Positions 1-8,005 of a DNA stretch of 24,177 nucleotides are shown here, piece after piece. Position numbers and translations under genes: made by a program. This DNA is from an uncultured Lachnospiraceae bacterium (GTDB lineage Bacteria > Bacillota > Clostridia > Lachnospirales > Lachnospiraceae), in contig CAKRIL010000044.1 in the NCBI GenBank assembly GCA_934343915.1, positions 1 through 24,177 on the forward strand, read 5' to 3'. Below the pieces are notes generated by a model. That model was not told the origin of the DNA, searched no databases, and saw only the letters and a program-made list of their open reading frames with translations. The stretch's first letter is position 1; every line of letters starts with the position of its first letter.

Positions 1-1038
1 GTGGTATCCCATGACCGTTATTTCCTCAATAAGGTATGTACACAGATTGCAGATATAGATTACTCAAAGATTCAGCTCTATGCAGGTAACTATGATTTCT
101 GGTATGAGTCCAGCCAGCTTATGGTTAAGCAGATGAAGGAAGCCAACAAGAAGAAGGAAGAGAAGATTAAGGAGTTGCAGGAGTTCATTCAGAGATTCTC
201 CGCTAACGCTTCCAAGTCCAAGCAGGCTACATCACGAAAGAGAGCTCTTGAGAAGATTGAGCTTGATGATATCAGACCATCAAGCAGAAAGTACCCATAC
301 ATTGATTTCCGCCCTGCAAGAGAGATTGGAAATGAGGTGCTTACGGTAACTAACCTTTCCAAGACGGTTGACGGTATCAAGGTTCTTGATAATGTATCAT
401 TCATCGTAGGAAGAGAGGATAAGATTGCACTTGTCGGAAGTGATGAGCTTGCAAAGACTACACTTTTTAAGATTCTTGCAGGTGAGCTTGAGCCGGATGA
501 GGGAAGCTACAAGTGGGGCATAACCACAAGCACGGCATATTTCCCTAAGGACAACACGAAGGACTTTGACTGTGACGATACAATCGTTGAGTGGCTTATG
601 CAGTTCTCACCTGAGAAGGATGTAACCTATGTAAGAGGCTTCCTTGGAAGAATGTTATTTGCCGGGGATGACGGCGTTAAGAAGGTTAAGGTATTATCAG
701 GTGGTGAGAAGGTAAGAGTTATGCTCTCCAAGATGATGATTATGGGAGCGAATGTTCTTTTACTTGACCAGCCTACCAACCACCTTGATATGGAGTCAAT
801 CACCGCACTCAACAACGGACTTATTAAGTTCCCGGGCGCCATGATTTTTGCATCGCATGACCACCAGTTCGTACAGACTACGGCTAACCGTATTATGGAG
901 TTTGTCGGCGGTAAGATGATTGATAAGATTACAACCTACGACGAATATCTTGAGAGCGATGAGATGGCTCGTAAGAGACAGGGCTTTGTTGCACTCACGG
1001 AGGAGCAGCTTGAGGAGAATGACGCTGACACAGAGTAA
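1..1038 (+). CDS. ABC-F family ATPase (YkpA/YbiT-like), 3' part only
   Basis: ABC-F proteins are soluble twin-ATPase factors that bind the ribosomal E site and modulate translation; they carry no membrane domain. The gene enters from the left edge: the first codons encode VVSHDRYFLN, the H-loop of the first ATPase domain, so the GTG at base 1 is not a start. Next come a charged helical linker (about residues 40-95 of the visible part) and a second ATPase domain (about 110-310) with an intact signature (LSGGEKVRV), LLLDQPTNHLD and a SHDHQF H-loop. Two key positions are unusual. The Walker A reads GSDELAKTT, with Ala151 where the last Gly is normal. The Walker B catalytic Glu is Gln257 (codon CAG at 769-771). 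The domain is otherwise well conserved, so it is not a decaying gene. The YkpA/YbiT assignment is by overall pattern (DMESITALN, SHDHQFVQT). An HD-domain gene follows 68 bp downstream without a visible terminator. Confidence 0.9.
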   Translation: MVSHDRYFLNKVCTQIADIDYSKIQLYAGNYDFWYESSQLMVKQMKEANKKKEEKIKELQEFIQRFSANASKSKQATSRKRALEKIELDDIRPSSRKYPYIDFRPAREIGNEVLTVTNLSKTVDGIKVLDNVSFIVGREDKIALVGSDELAKTTLFKILAGELEPDEGSYKWGITTSTAYFPKDNTKDFDCDDTIVEWLMQFSPEKDVTYVRGFLGRMLFAGDDGVKKVKVLSGGEKVRVMLSKMMIMGANVLLLDQPTNHLDMESITALNNGLIKFPGAMIFASHDHQFVQTTANRIMEFVGGKMIDKITTYDEYLESDEMARKRQGFVALTEEQLEENDADTE

Positions 1039-1106
1039 TCCGGGACAGAACAGATTACTTTGACGAAAGCTTTTTGACGGTAAGCCGCTCAGAAAAGAGG
1101 TTTAAC

Positions 1107-1616
1107 ATGGACAACTTGAATTTGACAGATAAAGTAATGAACGCGATGATAGAGTATAACCGCGGCGATGCAAGACGTATTCAGCATTCGGTGAAGGTAT
1201 ATGAATTTGCGGCACTCTTAGGACGTATGGAAGGAATATCGGAGAAGGAACAGCTTGTGCTTGAGGTTGCGGCTGTTCTTCACGACATCGGAATCCATAT
1301 ATGTGAGCAGAAGTACGGCAACTGTGACGGGCGCAATCAGGAGATTGAGGGACCGTCGATTGCCAAGGCTATCTTAGAGAACATAATGGGTACTGAGGCT
1401 GATGAAGCCTTTGTCGGAAGAGTGTGTTATCTGATAGGGCATCATCACACATACACAGGTGTGACGGGAATGGACTATCAGTTACTTATTGAGGCAGACT
1501 TCCTTGTGAATGCGTATGAGGAGGAGCTGCCTGTCGAGAATATAAGAAATGTCAGGGAGAACATATTTAAGTCGGGAGCAGGCAGGAAGCTTCTTGATGA
1601 TATGTTTGCCTTATAA
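1107..1616 (+). CDS. HD-domain phosphohydrolase
   Basis: Predicted metal-dependent phosphohydrolase of the HD superfamily, 169 aa, which makes up almost the whole protein. Metal ligands visible in order are His27, His59-Asp60 (VAAVLHDIGIH), a His cluster at 112-114 (LIGHHHTY) and Asp131 (IEADFLVNA). This fits a small stand-alone HD protein acting on a nucleotide or phosphorylated metabolite; the substrate cannot be read from sequence. I chose ATG 1107 because AGAGG (1096-1100) sits 6 bases upstream; a TTG at 1074 in the same frame has no ribosome binding site. The gene probably shares a transcript with the upstream ABC-F gene, since no terminator lies between them, and it ends at a hairpin terminator shared with the convergent transporter gene. 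Confidence 0.85.
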   Translation: MDNLNLTDKVMNAMIEYNRGDARRIQHSVKVYEFAALLGRMEGISEKEQLVLEVAAVLHDIGIHICEQKYGNCDGRNQEIEGPSIAKAILENIMGTEADEAFVGRVCYLIGHHHTYTGVTGMDYQLLIEADFLVNAYEEELPVENIRNVRENIFKSGAGRKLLDDMFAL

Positions 1617-1620
1617 TAAC

Positions 1621-1647
1621 AAAAAAGTGCCTTAGGCACTTTTTTTG
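1621..1647. terminator. Bidirectional rho-independent terminator
   Basis: Stem with arms AAAAAAGTGCC (1621-1631) and GGCACTTTTTT (1635-1645) around a TTA loop. It has a T run on the + side and, read in reverse, a T run on the - side, so it can end both the HD gene and the symporter gene. On the minus strand, the loop and the right half of the stem are the symporter's stop codon and last codons. Confidence 0.85.
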
Positions 1648-3122
1648 TTGCTTTTATTTAATTCCATCACAATGTCCTCCATCCGCTTTTTGTCGAGGCG
1701 GTAGTACTGCATCGAGATGAGCGATATTATCCAGCCGATAATCGGTGTGACGCAGTAGAAAAATATCGTGCTCCAGAGTATTAACGGGGTCATCGCATCG
1801 CCGACCTGCGGGAAGGCATTGCCGAAGCCTATGATGCTCAGCATTATTCCGACAAAGGCTGTTCCGAGGGAGGAGACAAAGTTGTCAACGAATGAAAAGA
1901 GCGCTCCCATAAGTCCCGGTACGAAGCGTCCGCTTCGGTACAGCTCATAGTCGGTGCAGTCCGCAATCATGGGGATAACCATGTTGTTGGTGATTGATTT
2001 GCAGCCGTTTAGGATTGAAAATACCGTAAAGAACAGTATTGTTATAAAATTGATATGCTTTAGAGATACGGTGCTTATGTTGTCACTAAGTAAAAGCAGA
2101 CCTATCACAGCCTGAAATATGATTGAAGCCCATGTAAACCATATCAGAACCCTGCGCTGTCCGAAATGTCTTGCAAGTGAGATTCCGAACACCACTATCA
2201 GAAGTGACGGAATGGCGGTTATTATGCCTATCAGTCCGTAGATTGAGTAGTTGTTCATTATGATGCCGTACATCATTACCGTGACTGCCGCATGTGAGTA
2301 CACGACGGAGGCAAATTTATCAGTGGAAGCGGCAATCACAAGCATCTGTATAGGTCTGTTGTGCTTTAAAACATCGAGGTAGGCGCGTATTGTGACTGCA
2401 TTGTCGTGTTCCGGTCCCTGAGGGAGGATAAAGTTCTCGTCCTTGTCCTTACTCCATATTCCGATTATGGCAAGCAGTGTGCAGAGCATCGACAGCCCGA
2501 TGATCACGATTATGAACTCGGCAAAGAGCTTCGGATTGTTGAAGGAGCCGTAATGCGGAATGAGGCGCTCGGATACATACAGTGCCACACCGCCGTAAGC
2601 CGCACTTATGAAGGTTGAATCAAAAAAGGTACATATCGGGCGCTGCTTCGGGTCATTGGTGATTATCGACTGAGCGGACTTGGTAACAGCCGTCTGAAAG
2701 GTGAAGGCTATAATAAAAAGTCCGTACACAAGTATGAAGTAAGGTATTCTTAAGAACATCGGTATATGGTGAGTGGTAAAGTATAAGAGGATGCAGCTTA
2801 ACGCGAGCAGAAGATTGCCGAGCGACATGAACGGGCGGAATTTTCCGAAACGTCCATGCGCCTTGTCTATTATATAGCCGACAATCGGGTCTGTTATTCC
2901 GTTGAATACACGCATAACCGTGAGAAGAAGCGAAATCATTACGACCGATATTCCTGCAATTCCGTTGGCATAGTATGAGACATAAGCCATCATGGCAAGA
3001 TACAGGTTGGTGGCACAGGTATTGAGCGAGAAAAAGCCTATCTGCCACAGATGGGCTTTTTTGTATTGTGGTGTATTTTCATTTACTGCATTTTCAGGTA
3101 AAACATTTGTGTCTGTGTTCAT
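1632..3122 (-). CDS. GPH-family (MelB-like) sugar:cation symporter
   Basis: Membrane transporter of the glycoside-pentoside-hexuronide:cation symporter family in the major facilitator superfamily, which imports sugars or glycosides with Na+ or H+. The protein is 496 aa with about 12 hydrophobic segments, the usual family size. The diagnostic loop NGITDPIVGYIIDKAHGRFG followed by KFRPFM (about residues 74-100) matches the GPH signature. A second family-like stretch is MVIPMIADCTDYELYRSGRF near residue 385. The N-terminus (about 25 residues) is hydrophilic and cytoplasmic. GGAG precedes the ATG on the minus strand. It stands alone, with no adjacent glycosidase or sugar regulator, so the substrate is open; GPH members near GH genes often carry oligosaccharides. 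The nearest carbohydrate-related gene is the inactive GH13 homologue at 5099-7003. Confidence 0.92.
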   Translation of the reverse strand: MNTDTNVLPENAVNENTPQYKKAHLWQIGFFSLNTCATNLYLAMMAYVSYYANGIAGISVVMISLLLTVMRVFNGITDPIVGYIIDKAHGRFGKFRPFMSLGNLLLALSCILLYFTTHHIPMFLRIPYFILVYGLFIIAFTFQTAVTKSAQSIITNDPKQRPICTFFDSTFISAAYGGVALYVSERLIPHYGSFNNPKLFAEFIIVIIGLSMLCTLLAIIGIWSKDKDENFILPQGPEHDNAVTIRAYLDVLKHNRPIQMLVIAASTDKFASVVYSHAAVTVMMYGIIMNNYSIYGLIGIITAIPSLLIVVFGISLARHFGQRRVLIWFTWASIIFQAVIGLLLLSDNISTVSLKHINFITILFFTVFSILNGCKSITNNMVIPMIADCTDYELYRSGRFVPGLMGALFSFVDNFVSSLGTAFVGIMLSIIGFGNAFPQVGDAMTPLILWSTIFFYCVTPIIGWIISLISMQYYRLDKKRMEDIVMELNKSNKKSA

Positions 3123-3148
3123 ATAATTTATCTCCGTCCTATGTTCTT

Positions 3149-3176
3149 ATTATAATATATCCCATGATAAAAACAA
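3149..3176 (-). promoter_or_regulatory. Predicted promoter of the GPH symporter
   Basis: Read on the minus strand: a perfect TATAAT -10 (3149-3154) and a weak TTGTTT -35 (3171-3176) with a 16-bp spacer, followed by GGAGA and the ATG at 3122. Confidence 0.45.
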
Positions 3177-3191
3177 TACTGTGATTTGTAA

Positions 3192-3220
3192 TTGCATAAT
3201 GATTATTAATTTGATAAACT
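3192..3220 (+). promoter_or_regulatory. Possible promoter of the Uup-type ABC-F gene
   Basis: TTGCAT (3192-3197), a 17-bp spacer and TAAACT (3215-3220) preceded by TG at 3212-3213, an extended -10. Both hexamers are imperfect. A GAGGA ribosome binding site lies at 3240-3244, 10 bases before the ATG at 3255. Confidence 0.35.
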
Positions 3221-3254
3221 ATAACCATGAATTAAAAATGAGGAATGAAAGAAA

Positions 3255-5072
3255 ATGAATCTGCTTACAATAAAAGACATGTGCAAGGCGTACACTGATA
3301 AAGTGCTCTTTGACCATGTTGATTTTTCCATAAATGAGAACGAAAAAATCGGTGTTATCGGAATCAACGGTACGGGCAAGTCGACGCTTTTAAAGATTGC
3401 GGCGGGACTTGACACGCCGGATGAGGGAAGCGTGGTTAAGGGAAGCAATGTGCATATCAGATACCTGCCTCAGAATCCTGAATTCACTCCGGGAAGTACG
3501 ATATATGAGTATGTAATTAAGGCAAACACCACGCATGAGAATGAGTGGACGATAGAGGGCGAGGCAAAGACCATACTTGGAAAGCTTGGCTTTACCGAAT
3601 ATGACACAGTGGTTGACAAGCTCTCGGGAGGTGAGAGGAAGAGAGTCGCTCTTGCAGGAGCGCTTCTTGCGAGGGCTGATATTCTTATACTTGACGAGCC
3701 GACCAACCATCTTGACAGATGGATGACACAGTGGCTTGAAAATTATCTCACGGCATACAAGGGCGCACTGCTGATGGTCACTCATGACAGGTATTTCCTC
3801 GACAGGGTGAGCAATAGGATTCTTGAAATTGACAGAAGCAGGGTATACGGCTATCAGACGAATTATGAGGGCTTCCTGGAGCTTAAGTCGCAGAGGGAGG
3901 CTATGGCTGACTCGACGGAGCAGAAGAGACAGAACATAATGAGGCGCGAGCTTGAATGGATTAAGAGAGGTGCCAAGGCACGTTCAACCAAGCAGAGGGC
4001 GCGAATAGACAGATTTAACGACATGAAGGAGGCATCGGCTCAGGCGGCGGCAGCACGAAAGACTGAGTCGGCACAGCTCTCCAGTGTGTATACCCGAATG
4101 GGAAAGAAGACCATAGAGCTTAAGCATATAAGCAAATCCTTCGGAGACAGGACGCTTATAAGGGATTTCTCATATATATTCCTCCGCGAGGAGGCGGTTG
4201 CCTTTGTCGGAAAGAACGGCTGCGGCAAGTCGACGCTCATGAAGATAATAACCGGGGCAGAGAAGCCGGATGACGGCGAGGTTGAGATCGGTGACACAAT
4301 ACGCATCGGTTATTTTGCGCAGGAGAACGGAGAGCTTAATCCTAATCAGAGGGTTATAGACTGCATAAAGGATGTCGCAGAGTATGTTCAGACACCTGAG
4401 GGCAGCGTGTCTGCTTCGCTCATGCTTGAACGCTTTCTTTTTGATTCGACATTACAGTATTCACTTATAGGAAAGCTTTCGGGCGGCGAGAAGAGGAGAC
4501 TGTACCTTATCAAGGTTCTTATGTCGGCACCTAATGTGCTGATACTTGATGAGCCGACGAATGATCTTGATATACAGACCTTGTCGATACTCGAGGATTA
4601 TCTTGAGAATTTTGCCGGAATCACGATAATTGTAAGCCATGACAGATATTTTCTTGACAGAACTGCCGACAGAATATTCGTGTTCGATGAATGCGGCAAT
4701 ATAACTGAGGAGGTTCATCAGGATGCGGATGAGATTCTTAACAGGATGGCATCACAGCAAAATGCTTCAACACCGTCAGGAGGTGCTGATAAGACTTCCA
4801 AGGCTGCATGGAACAAGGGAGAGAGGGCACTTAAGTTCTCATACACCGAGCAGAAGGAGTATGATACCATAGAGGATGACATAGCGGTGCTTGAAGAGAA
4901 GCTTGAGAAGTTAGACTCTGATATGGCGGGCTTTGCCACCGACTTTGTGAAGCTTGGCGAGCTTGGCAGAGAGAAGGAAGAGACACAGAAGAAGCTCGAT
5001 GAAAAATATGCGAGGTGGGAGTACCTGACCGAGCTTGCCGAGAAGATTGAGGCGGCAAAGAAAAAGGCCTGA
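3255..5072 (+). CDS. uup: ABC-F family ATPase, Uup/YfmR type
   Basis: Translation factor of the ABC-F family, 605 aa. Domain 1 has Walker A GINGTGKST (36-44), signature LSGGERKR (123-130), ILDEPTNHLD (145-154) and H-loop THDRYF. A basic interdomain linker follows (about 215-285). Domain 2 has Walker A GKNGCGKST (319-327), LSGGEKRRL, ILDEPTNDLD and SHDRYF. About 75 C-terminal residues form a Lys/Glu-rich coiled coil. The TNDLD variant in domain 2 plus the coiled-coil tail point to the Uup/YfmR branch, which is known to rescue ribosomes stalled on difficult nascent peptides such as polyproline and to bind branched DNA in some cases. All ATPase residues are intact, unlike the ABC-F protein at the left edge. 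The GH13-like gene starts 26 bp downstream, so they probably share a transcript. Confidence 0.92.
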   Translation: MNLLTIKDMCKAYTDKVLFDHVDFSINENEKIGVIGINGTGKSTLLKIAAGLDTPDEGSVVKGSNVHIRYLPQNPEFTPGSTIYEYVIKANTTHENEWTIEGEAKTILGKLGFTEYDTVVDKLSGGERKRVALAGALLARADILILDEPTNHLDRWMTQWLENYLTAYKGALLMVTHDRYFLDRVSNRILEIDRSRVYGYQTNYEGFLELKSQREAMADSTEQKRQNIMRRELEWIKRGAKARSTKQRARIDRFNDMKEASAQAAAARKTESAQLSSVYTRMGKKTIELKHISKSFGDRTLIRDFSYIFLREEAVAFVGKNGCGKSTLMKIITGAEKPDDGEVEIGDTIRIGYFAQENGELNPNQRVIDCIKDVAEYVQTPEGSVSASLMLERFLFDSTLQYSLIGKLSGGEKRRLYLIKVLMSAPNVLILDEPTNDLDIQTLSILEDYLENFAGITIIVSHDRYFLDRTADRIFVFDECGNITEEVHQDADEILNRMASQQNASTPSGGADKTSKAAWNKGERALKFSYTEQKEYDTIEDDIAVLEEKLEKLDSDMAGFATDFVKLGELGREKEETQKKLDEKYARWEYLTELAEKIEAAKKKA

Positions 5073-5098
5073 GGGCGTAAAAATAATCGGAAAGTTGT

Positions 5099-7003
5099 GT
5101 GAGTTATATGAAAATACCTGAAAAGGCATCAATTACATTAAGAAATGCTCCCGATGTAAGCTTGGGAGTAAGAAGAACAGAGCAGGGATGGCAGTTCGGT
5201 ATTTTTTGTGACGAGGCGGCACTACTTCTTACACTGTTTGACAAGGAAGAGCCGGATGCGGGCATATGCATAGAGGTGCCGGAGACCTTCCGCAGAGGAA
5301 GAATATATTCATTTATTCTTGCAGATGCCGGGAATGAGGCTGAGCTTGATGGTCTGTGCTATGCGATAGGAGAGAATAAGAGAGCTGATATGTATGCACC
5401 GGAGTATTGCTATGCGGTGACTGGAAGTGATGGCAGTGCGAAGGGTGCTGACGCACATGGCGGCGATGATTTCGGCAGGAGCCGGGATGAACTGTGCAGC
5501 GTGATAAGAGATTCCTATGGATGCTGTCAGGCAGACGGTGAAGAGAGCAGGATTGTAAAAAAAGATATGACTGACAATCTTATAATATATAAGCTTCATG
5601 TCAGAGGCTTTACCAAGCTTGAGAACGGAGGAAGCTTCAAGGCTCTTGCGGGAAAGGCGGCATACATACAGGAACTTGGCATGAACGCAGTGCTTCTTAT
5701 GCCGTGTTATGAGTTCCATGAGGTTTCCATAGCGGGAACGGACAAGACTCATCATTATGGAACCGGTTATGTCAATAAGATTAATTATTGGGGCTACACG
5801 GACGGCTATTATTTTGCACCGAAGAGAGCTTATTGTGCCACAGACAACTGCATGAAGGAGTTCTCAGATATGGTGCGTACCTTTCACGATGCGGGAATTG
5901 CGGTGTTTATGGAGATGTGGTTTTATCAGGACATGGCTCCTATGGCCGCGGTTGAGGTCCTCAGACATTGGCATGGCAGATATGGAGTTGACGGCTTCAG
6001 AATTATCGGAAGCGGAGGTCTTATGTATGCGGCAAGAACCGATGCGGCACTGGCAGACTGTATACTTATTGGTGATGACTTCGGCGGGGAGAGCTTCCAT
6101 GCCGGCGGTGTTAATGAGATATATGATGAAAAAAAGAGACTGGTAAGATATGACGAAGGCTTTATGGAGGCTGCAAGGCATTTCTTAAGAGGTGATGAGG
6201 ACAGCATCGGAGGCTTTCTTCACAATCTTATAAGACATGAGGGCGGGCATCCTACGATTAACTTTATGGCAGACCAGAACTGCCTGAGTCTTATGGACAT
6301 GGTTAGCTATGAGCACAGACATAATGAATATAACGGAGAGAACAATTCTGACGGAAGACGGTATAATATCAGCTTTAACTGCGGAGTTGAGGGAAAGACG
6401 AAGCGCGAGGTCATATTAAGACAGAGATACAGGATGATTAAAAATGCGCTTGCGATGGTTATGCTGTCCTCATCAGTGCCTATGCTTGTTGCAGGTGATG
6501 AGTTCGGTATGAGCCACGGCGGAAATAACAATCCGTACTGCCATGACAGTGAGATTAACTATATCGACTGGAGCCTTTTGGAGAAAAATGCAGAGCTGTA
6601 TAATTTTACAAGGGAGCTTATAAGATTCAGAAATGAGCACAGCTGCATCCGACCTGAGCATGATTTTTCAATGAATGACCATAAGATTAAGGGAATGCCG
6701 GACTTATCGTGCCACAGCGAGAGAGCATGGTTCCCGCTTATGGCGGAGTACTCGCACAACATTGGGCTGCTGTACTGCGGAGCATATGCGGGGGAGCAGA
6801 AGAATGTATATATTCTCTATAACATGCACAGCGAACCGCATGAGTTCGCGGTTATAGATATGGCGGGCAGGAACTGGACCTGTGTTCTGACCTCGGACGC
6901 GACAGGGGTGATACAGGATGAGGGCAGGAAGCGTATAAGGCTTTCAGCACATACGATGGCTGTGTTCGTGTCTGGAAGTGCATCAGACACTTCTGCGGTA
7001 TAG
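5099..7003 (+). CDS. Catalytically degenerate GH13 glycogen-debranching-like protein
   Basis: 634 aa. From about residue 160 it follows the isoamylase/GlgX branch of GH13 (VRGFT, NYWGYTDGYYFAP, VSYEHRHNEYNGENNSDG, VPMLVAGDEFG, NNNPYC, EINYIDW). The N-terminal 150 residues may be a CBM48-like beta domain, which I can only infer. The catalytic residues are gone. The nucleophile region reads GFRIIGSGG, with Ile303 for Asp. The acid/base region reads LIGDDFGGE, with Asp326 for Glu. The third Asp is Asn394 in MADQNCLSL, next to Gln393 for His. Region I reads VFMEMWFYQD instead of DVVYNH. The frame is long and uninterrupted, so this is a maintained pseudoenzyme rather than a pseudogene; a glycan-binding or scaffolding role is inference. 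The start is GTG 5099 (GGAAAG at 5089-5094), with ATG 5108 as an alternative. The 3' end overlaps the convergent gene by 21 bp. Confidence 0.85.
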   Translation: MSYMKIPEKASITLRNAPDVSLGVRRTEQGWQFGIFCDEAALLLTLFDKEEPDAGICIEVPETFRRGRIYSFILADAGNEAELDGLCYAIGENKRADMYAPEYCYAVTGSDGSAKGADAHGGDDFGRSRDELCSVIRDSYGCCQADGEESRIVKKDMTDNLIIYKLHVRGFTKLENGGSFKALAGKAAYIQELGMNAVLLMPCYEFHEVSIAGTDKTHHYGTGYVNKINYWGYTDGYYFAPKRAYCATDNCMKEFSDMVRTFHDAGIAVFMEMWFYQDMAPMAAVEVLRHWHGRYGVDGFRIIGSGGLMYAARTDAALADCILIGDDFGGESFHAGGVNEIYDEKKRLVRYDEGFMEAARHFLRGDEDSIGGFLHNLIRHEGGHPTINFMADQNCLSLMDMVSYEHRHNEYNGENNSDGRRYNISFNCGVEGKTKREVILRQRYRMIKNALAMVMLSSSVPMLVAGDEFGMSHGGNNNPYCHDSEINYIDWSLLEKNAELYNFTRELIRFRNEHSCIRPEHDFSMNDHKIKGMPDLSCHSERAWFPLMAEYSHNIGLLYCGAYAGEQKNVYILYNMHSEPHEFAVIDMAGRNWTCVLTSDATGVIQDEGRKRIRLSAHTMAVFVSGSASDTSAV

Positions 7004-7771
7004 ATATGCACGGCCGCTCATACCGATATGTTCAAGCACCCCGAGATGTGTCATGACATTCACTGCGGGCTGAGCCTGTGCTGCCGTAATATGGCTTGCC
7101 TTTGCAAAGTCCTTGACGGTGAAGGTATCGGGAAGTGAATCGGGAATCAGTTTTTTATAATCGGATACAGAGAATATGGTTTCACTTGCATAGAGAGCCG
7201 TAGGAATACGGTCACTGCGGGTGGAGCCTTTTTTTCTGTCCCTGCTGTACCCGTTAAGAAAGCGGTATTCTTCAAGGTCAATAAGCATTAGCAGCAGGTG
7301 AAAATTAGGATGTGACAGGTAAGGCTTAATCTTATACAGCTCATAGAATACCGACTGGAATACGCCTGTTTTCGGTGATTTGCGAGCATGACTTATCTCG
7401 CCTGTCTCGGCATCAATCCATCTGAGGTACTTGATGTGAGGTATAGGATACACAACCGTGACGGAATATTCGGGCAGGAAGGCTTCAAGCTTGTTTCTTA
7501 ACTTGTTAAACTGCCTTGTCTGAATCTCATAGATTCCTTCTGGTGTTCTTATGTCGGCGACATAGCGGCCTGTCTTAACCTCATGACAGCCTGTGTCAGG
7601 CTCAAGGTAATGCTTTAACACCGAGTGAACGGTCTTTTCACTCAGTGTACCTATGCCGTTATCGATATGCTCGGAATGAATTATTCTGTCACATGCTTCA
7701 AGAAAACGCTCTGCTTCGGGTGAAGTGTAATTATGTTCCTCTGTATTTTTAATAGTTGATTTTTTCTTCAT
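6983..7771 (-). CDS. Conserved hypothetical protein, nuclease-like core plus C-terminal winged helix
   Basis: 262 aa, not assignable to a named family from memory. Residues about 44-110 resemble a PD-(D/E)XK-type core: a helix with HSVLKHYLEP, then Glu64, Asp73 in GRYVADI, and Glu82-Ile-Gln84 in IYEIQTRQF, followed by a basic helix (LRNKL) and VTVVYPI. The ExQ form instead of ExK recalls CoiA-like nucleases. A conserved-looking WIDAETGEISHARKSPKTG stretch follows (118-136). The C-terminal 45 residues (FTVKDFAKASHITAAQAQPA and on) look like a winged helix. There are no transmembrane segments. GAGGG lies 6 bases before the ATG. It is monocistronic, with its own promoter, and its stop lies inside the end of the GH13-like gene. 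Nuclease activity is a guess from motif spacing; a DNA-binding regulatory role is equally possible. Confidence 0.75.
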   Translation of the reverse strand: MKKKSTIKNTEEHNYTSPEAERFLEACDRIIHSEHIDNGIGTLSEKTVHSVLKHYLEPDTGCHEVKTGRYVADIRTPEGIYEIQTRQFNKLRNKLEAFLPEYSVTVVYPIPHIKYLRWIDAETGEISHARKSPKTGVFQSVFYELYKIKPYLSHPNFHLLLMLIDLEEYRFLNGYSRDRKKGSTRSDRIPTALYASETIFSVSDYKKLIPDSLPDTFTVKDFAKASHITAAQAQPAVNVMTHLGVLEHIGMSGRAYLYRRSV

Positions 7772-7802
7772 GACAGCCCTCGTACTTTGATTTCAATACC
7801 AT

Positions 7803-7831
7803 AGTATACGATATTATTGCGGAGGGGGCAA
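7803..7831 (-). promoter_or_regulatory. Predicted promoter of the 262-aa hypothetical gene
   Basis: On the minus strand: TTGCCC (7826-7831), a 17-bp spacer and TATACT (7803-7808), 4/6 and 5/6 matches to the sigma-A consensus, about 30 bp before the ATG at 7771. Confidence 0.55.
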
Positions 7832-7872
7832 TAGCGGAAAACTCCTAATAATATGATGCGGTTAAGATGTAT

Positions 7873-7932
7873 AAATTGATTTGTATAAAAAAAGATATAG
7901 TCATAGAATTATTTTTTGTTGTAAATCAATTT
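7873..7932. repeat. 10-bp perfect inverted repeat in the divergent spacer
   Basis: AAATTGATTT (7873-7882) and AAATCAATTT (7923-7932) are exact reverse complements 40 bp apart. The right arm lies in the spacer between the -35 and -10 of the downstream transporter promoter, so it could be a split operator; the arms are AT-rich, so chance is possible. The remainder of the 234-bp spacer is AT-rich with no other clear signal. Confidence 0.4.
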
Positions 7933-7947
7933 TGTTTGTATTAGAAT
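7919..7947 (+). promoter_or_regulatory. Predicted promoter of the Na/Pi cotransporter gene
   Basis: TTGTAA (7919-7924), a 17-bp spacer and TAGAAT (7942-7947). The leader is about 50 nt, with GAGGA at 7992-7996 before the ATG at 8006. Confidence 0.55.
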
Positions 7948-8005
7948 AAAAGAGATAGTTAAGATTCAGAGAATAGAAGAATATAAGAAACGAGGATGTT
8001 TGGTT

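Noticed and set aside
1..3. GTG at base 1 as the start of the first gene
   Set aside because: The following residues are an ABC H-loop from the middle of the protein, so the gene enters from outside the window.
3390..5132. Several antisense ORFs within the Uup-type gene
   Set aside because: Out-of-frame translations of a well-conserved gene, without family motifs.
5099..7003. GH13-like gene as a pseudogene
   Set aside because: No frameshift or stop over 634 codons and strong conservation of non-catalytic landmarks; a maintained pseudoenzyme fits better.
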